Of a DNA stretch of 64,000 bases, positions 62,756 through 64,000 are shown piece after piece. The translations under genes were made by a program, and so were the position numbers. The notes beneath the pieces are model-generated. The model had not been told where the DNA came from. It did no database searches and was given only the letters and a program-made list of their open reading frames with translations. The stretch is from Alphaproteobacteria bacterium. Lineage in GTDB: Bacteria; Pseudomonadota; Alphaproteobacteria; Rhodobacterales; Rhodobacteraceae. Numbering within the stretch: position 1 is the stretch's first letter; every line of letters starts with the position of its first letter. The stretch spans positions 1-64,000 of the forward strand of contig JAUIIJ010000028.1 in assembly GCA_030431825.1 (NCBI GenBank), written 5' to 3'.

Positions 62756-62917
62756 CGCGTCTCACCCTTGGCCAGATGGTCGGTTTCGCAAACCACGCGG
62801 TGCACACAGGGTCAACAGGTCACGCACACTTTTTCCGCCAAACCCGCGCCGCTGTCGCCCGGTACCGGGGCCCCGCCGAAATAATGTCAGCCGCCGCTCG
62901 GGTGCGCATGTTCTGTC

Positions 62918-62946
62918 TGGACGGCCCGGATTCCGCGCGATATACG
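62918..62946 (+). promoter_or_regulatory. Candidate promoter of tRNA-Leu
   Basis: TGGACG at 62918-62923 and TATACG at 62941-62946, 17-bp spacer, placing the start about 4 bp before the mature tRNA 5' end. The -35 match is moderate. Confidence 0.5.
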
Positions 62947-62955
62947 CAGCGTCGT

Positions 62956-63041
62956 GCCCGAGTGGTGGAATGGTAGACACGACGGATTCAAAATCCGTTG
63001 CCCTAACGGGCGTGCCGGTTCAAGTCCGGCCTCGGGTACCA
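62956..63041 (+). tRNA. tRNA-Leu (anticodon CAA)
   Basis: 86 nt including an encoded CCA (63039-63041). Acceptor arms GCCCGAG/CTCGGGT pair with one G-U; anticodon stem ACGGA/TCCGT (62982-62986, 62994-62998) encloses the loop TTCAAAA with anticodon CAA at 62989-62991; the long variable arm TTGCCCTAACGGGCG and the T-loop GGTTCAAGTCC are typical of class II tRNA-Leu. It reads UUG codons. Confidence 0.97.
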
Positions 63042-63158
63042 CCCTGTCCATACGAATAGTCGTAAATCGGTCGGTTCCGACGCGCAGATTGACGCGGGTC
63101 TGTCGCTTGTCGCGCAAACGCGCATGTCGAACGTCGGCAGGGTTTTTCCTTTTGCCTC

Positions 63159-63350
63159 TCAGTACCCCCTTGAGAACGCAAGGGCCGATATTGGGTCAAC
63201 GACAAAAGCGCCCTCTTTCGCAACGGGCTCTAACCAGGGCACACTCGCCGGATTGGCTACTATGCCGACAAGTCCAGCTTTCGCTGCGGCTGCGTCAATG
63301 ACCGCTTTCTCTACTGTCAGACTTAGCGGCCCGGTCGCACGAACTCTGAC
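63159..63350 (-). pseudogene. LysR-type regulator, C-terminal remnant
   Basis: About 64 codons, ending TGA at 63159, resemble the end of a LysR substrate-binding domain: VRATGPLSLTVEKAVIDAAA (effector-domain strand), AGLVGIVANPASVPWLEPVA and an AFVVDP ending. The N-terminal HTH and most of the effector domain are missing, and the 5' side runs into the 3' end of tag, which overlaps it by about 28 bp. It is probably debris left when tag arrived or a gene was deleted; a short real gene is unlikely. Confidence 0.42.
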
Positions 63351-63934
63351 CTTGCCCGTTCGATCTTTTTCCTGACAACACAGCCTTTTGCATGATCGTT
63401 GATCAATCCCATGGCCTGCATGAAGGCGAATATCGTTGTCGGGCCAAGAAATTTCCAACCACGTGTTTTCAGCTCCCTGGAAAGCGCTCGCGAAGCTGCT
63501 GACGTGGAAACCGTTTGCGGCTCGGCCAATTCTTCACGCTTGGGTTCAAAACTCCAGACGAATGCAGCGAGCGATCCTTCCGCCCTGACCAACTCAGCCA
63601 TACGACCGGCATTGTTAATCGTCGCTTCGATCTTGGCCTTGTTCCGAACAATGCCGGCATCTTCCGTCAACCGCGCACGATCGGCGTCTCCGAACTCGGC
63701 AATCTTCGCATAGTCGAACCCTGCGAAGGCGGCTCTGAAATTCTCCCGCTTGGCCAGAATCGTGCGCCAACTCAAACCGGATTGGAAACTCTCGAGGCAG
63801 AGTTTCTCGAAAAGACGGGTGTCGTCGGCAACCGGAAAACCCCATTCGTTGTCGTGATAGTCGAGGAACTCCGGCGCCGCAGCCGACCAGCTACAGCGTG
63901 GTTCACCATCGGGTCCCGTAAAGAGCTTTGGCAT
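63323..63934 (-). CDS. tag: DNA-3-methyladenine glycosylase I
   Basis: 203 aa. Removes 3-methyladenine from alkylated DNA. The zinc-snap ligands are visible: Cys14 and His27 near the N-terminus (GEPRCSWSAA, DYHDNEWGFP) and His/Cys in NDHAKGCVVR at the end. The active-site region FEKLCLESFQSGLSWRTIL and TIFAFMQAMGLINDH is family-typical. It starts 3 bp after the stop of the upstream gene at the window edge. Confidence 0.92.
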   Translation of the reverse strand: MPKLFTGPDGEPRCSWSAAAPEFLDYHDNEWGFPVADDTRLFEKLCLESFQSGLSWRTILAKRENFRAAFAGFDYAKIAEFGDADRARLTEDAGIVRNKAKIEATINNAGRMAELVRAEGSLAAFVWSFEPKREELAEPQTVSTSAASRALSRELKTRGWKFLGPTTIFAFMQAMGLINDHAKGCVVRKKIERARSEFVRPGR

Positions 63935-63937
63935 CGT

Positions 63938-64000
63938 TCAGGCTTTCAGGAAGTCAAGCGCGGGTGTCGTCTTCTTGACGTCGACTTCAGCGACCTCGGC
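63938..64000 (-). CDS. 3' end of a gene entering from the right
   Basis: Twenty codons and TGA (63938-63940): residues AEVAEVDVKKTTPALDFLKA. It ends 3 bp before the tag start, suggesting an operon. Too short to identify. Confidence 0.5.
   Translation of the reverse strand, partial: AEVAEVDVKKTTPALDFLKA

Noticed and set aside
62592-63059. Frame crossing the tRNA-Leu gene
   Set aside because: Overlaps a clear tRNA and the start of the YqaA-type gene on the other strand.
1-64000. CRISPR arrays, insertion sequences, prophage or integrase genes
   Set aside because: No regularly spaced repeats, transposase, integrase or phage structural genes were seen.

Overview
The window is a high-GC stretch of an alphaproteobacterial chromosome. 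Gene content points to the Rhodobacterales (Roseobacter/Rhodobacter group): DUF2852, DUF2927, DUF3572 and DUF4153 proteins, a non-pyrrolysine MttB homologue, H-NOX next to a GGDEF protein, a PleD-type cyclase, and an ilvB-ilvN pair behind a short leader peptide. This is inference from protein families; there is no rRNA in the window. I found one tRNA (Leu-CAA), no CRISPR array, no insertion sequence and no prophage. Genes are dense, mostly in short operons with 1-4 bp overlaps.

Layout. 1-6.5 kb: the tail of ssb, a thiamine-diphosphate enzyme, and a divergent molybdenum hydroxylase operon (FAD subunit, 2Fe-2S subunit, Mo subunit, MoaD/ThiS-like protein), then a glutathione S-transferase. 6.6-8.5 kb: a small SHOCT lipoprotein, a bidirectional terminator, a ~105-bp palindromic repeat and a secreted peptidoglycan-binding protein. 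8.6-24.3 kb: ten tightly coupled minus-strand genes around SrfB (actin/Hsp70-fold ATPase) and SrfC (P-loop NTPase), with three related single-pass membrane proteins (one a trypsin-like protease), a fourth membrane protein with a Sel1-like end, a secreted von Willebrand A protein, a LolCDE/MacB-type ABC transporter and a secreted formylglycine-generating-enzyme-like protein. This is the best candidate for an undescribed system. 24.6-32.5 kb: an H-NOX-like protein without its haem-ligand histidine, overlapping a diguanylate cyclase; a DUF4153 membrane protein; an MttB homologue; a HAD phosphatase; and a PleD-type cyclase with a degenerate receiver domain.

32.5-44 kb is mainly housekeeping: GNAT, DUF2927 lipoprotein, a 55-aa membrane protein, a CoxE-like vWA protein, an M48 protease, a PIN protein, an RlmI-type methyltransferase, glnE, a YbaK-type deacylase, DUF2852 with an elaborate promoter, RDD, and leucyl/arginyl-tRNA-protein transferase. 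44.0-46.6 kb is an attenuator-controlled ilvBN operon followed by the second copy of the palindromic repeat. 46.8-51.9 kb holds an XRE regulator, a Rieske oxygenase with a tiny partner gene, a DUF2189 membrane protein and an amidase. 52.0-55.4 kb carries two related RTX-type secreted proteins. 55.5-64.0 kb: prfB, a class A penicillin-binding protein, an aminotransferase, dsbA, dsbB, a YqaA protein, tRNA-Leu, a LysR remnant, tag, and the last 20 codons of one more gene.

Working links between genes: the Mo hydroxylase subunits and the MoaD-like protein probably assemble one enzyme; SrfB/SrfC and the membrane, periplasmic and ABC components probably form one envelope-spanning machine; the H-NOX-like protein probably controls the cyclase it overlaps; DsbA is likely reoxidised by DsbB; IlvB and IlvN form acetohydroxyacid synthase.
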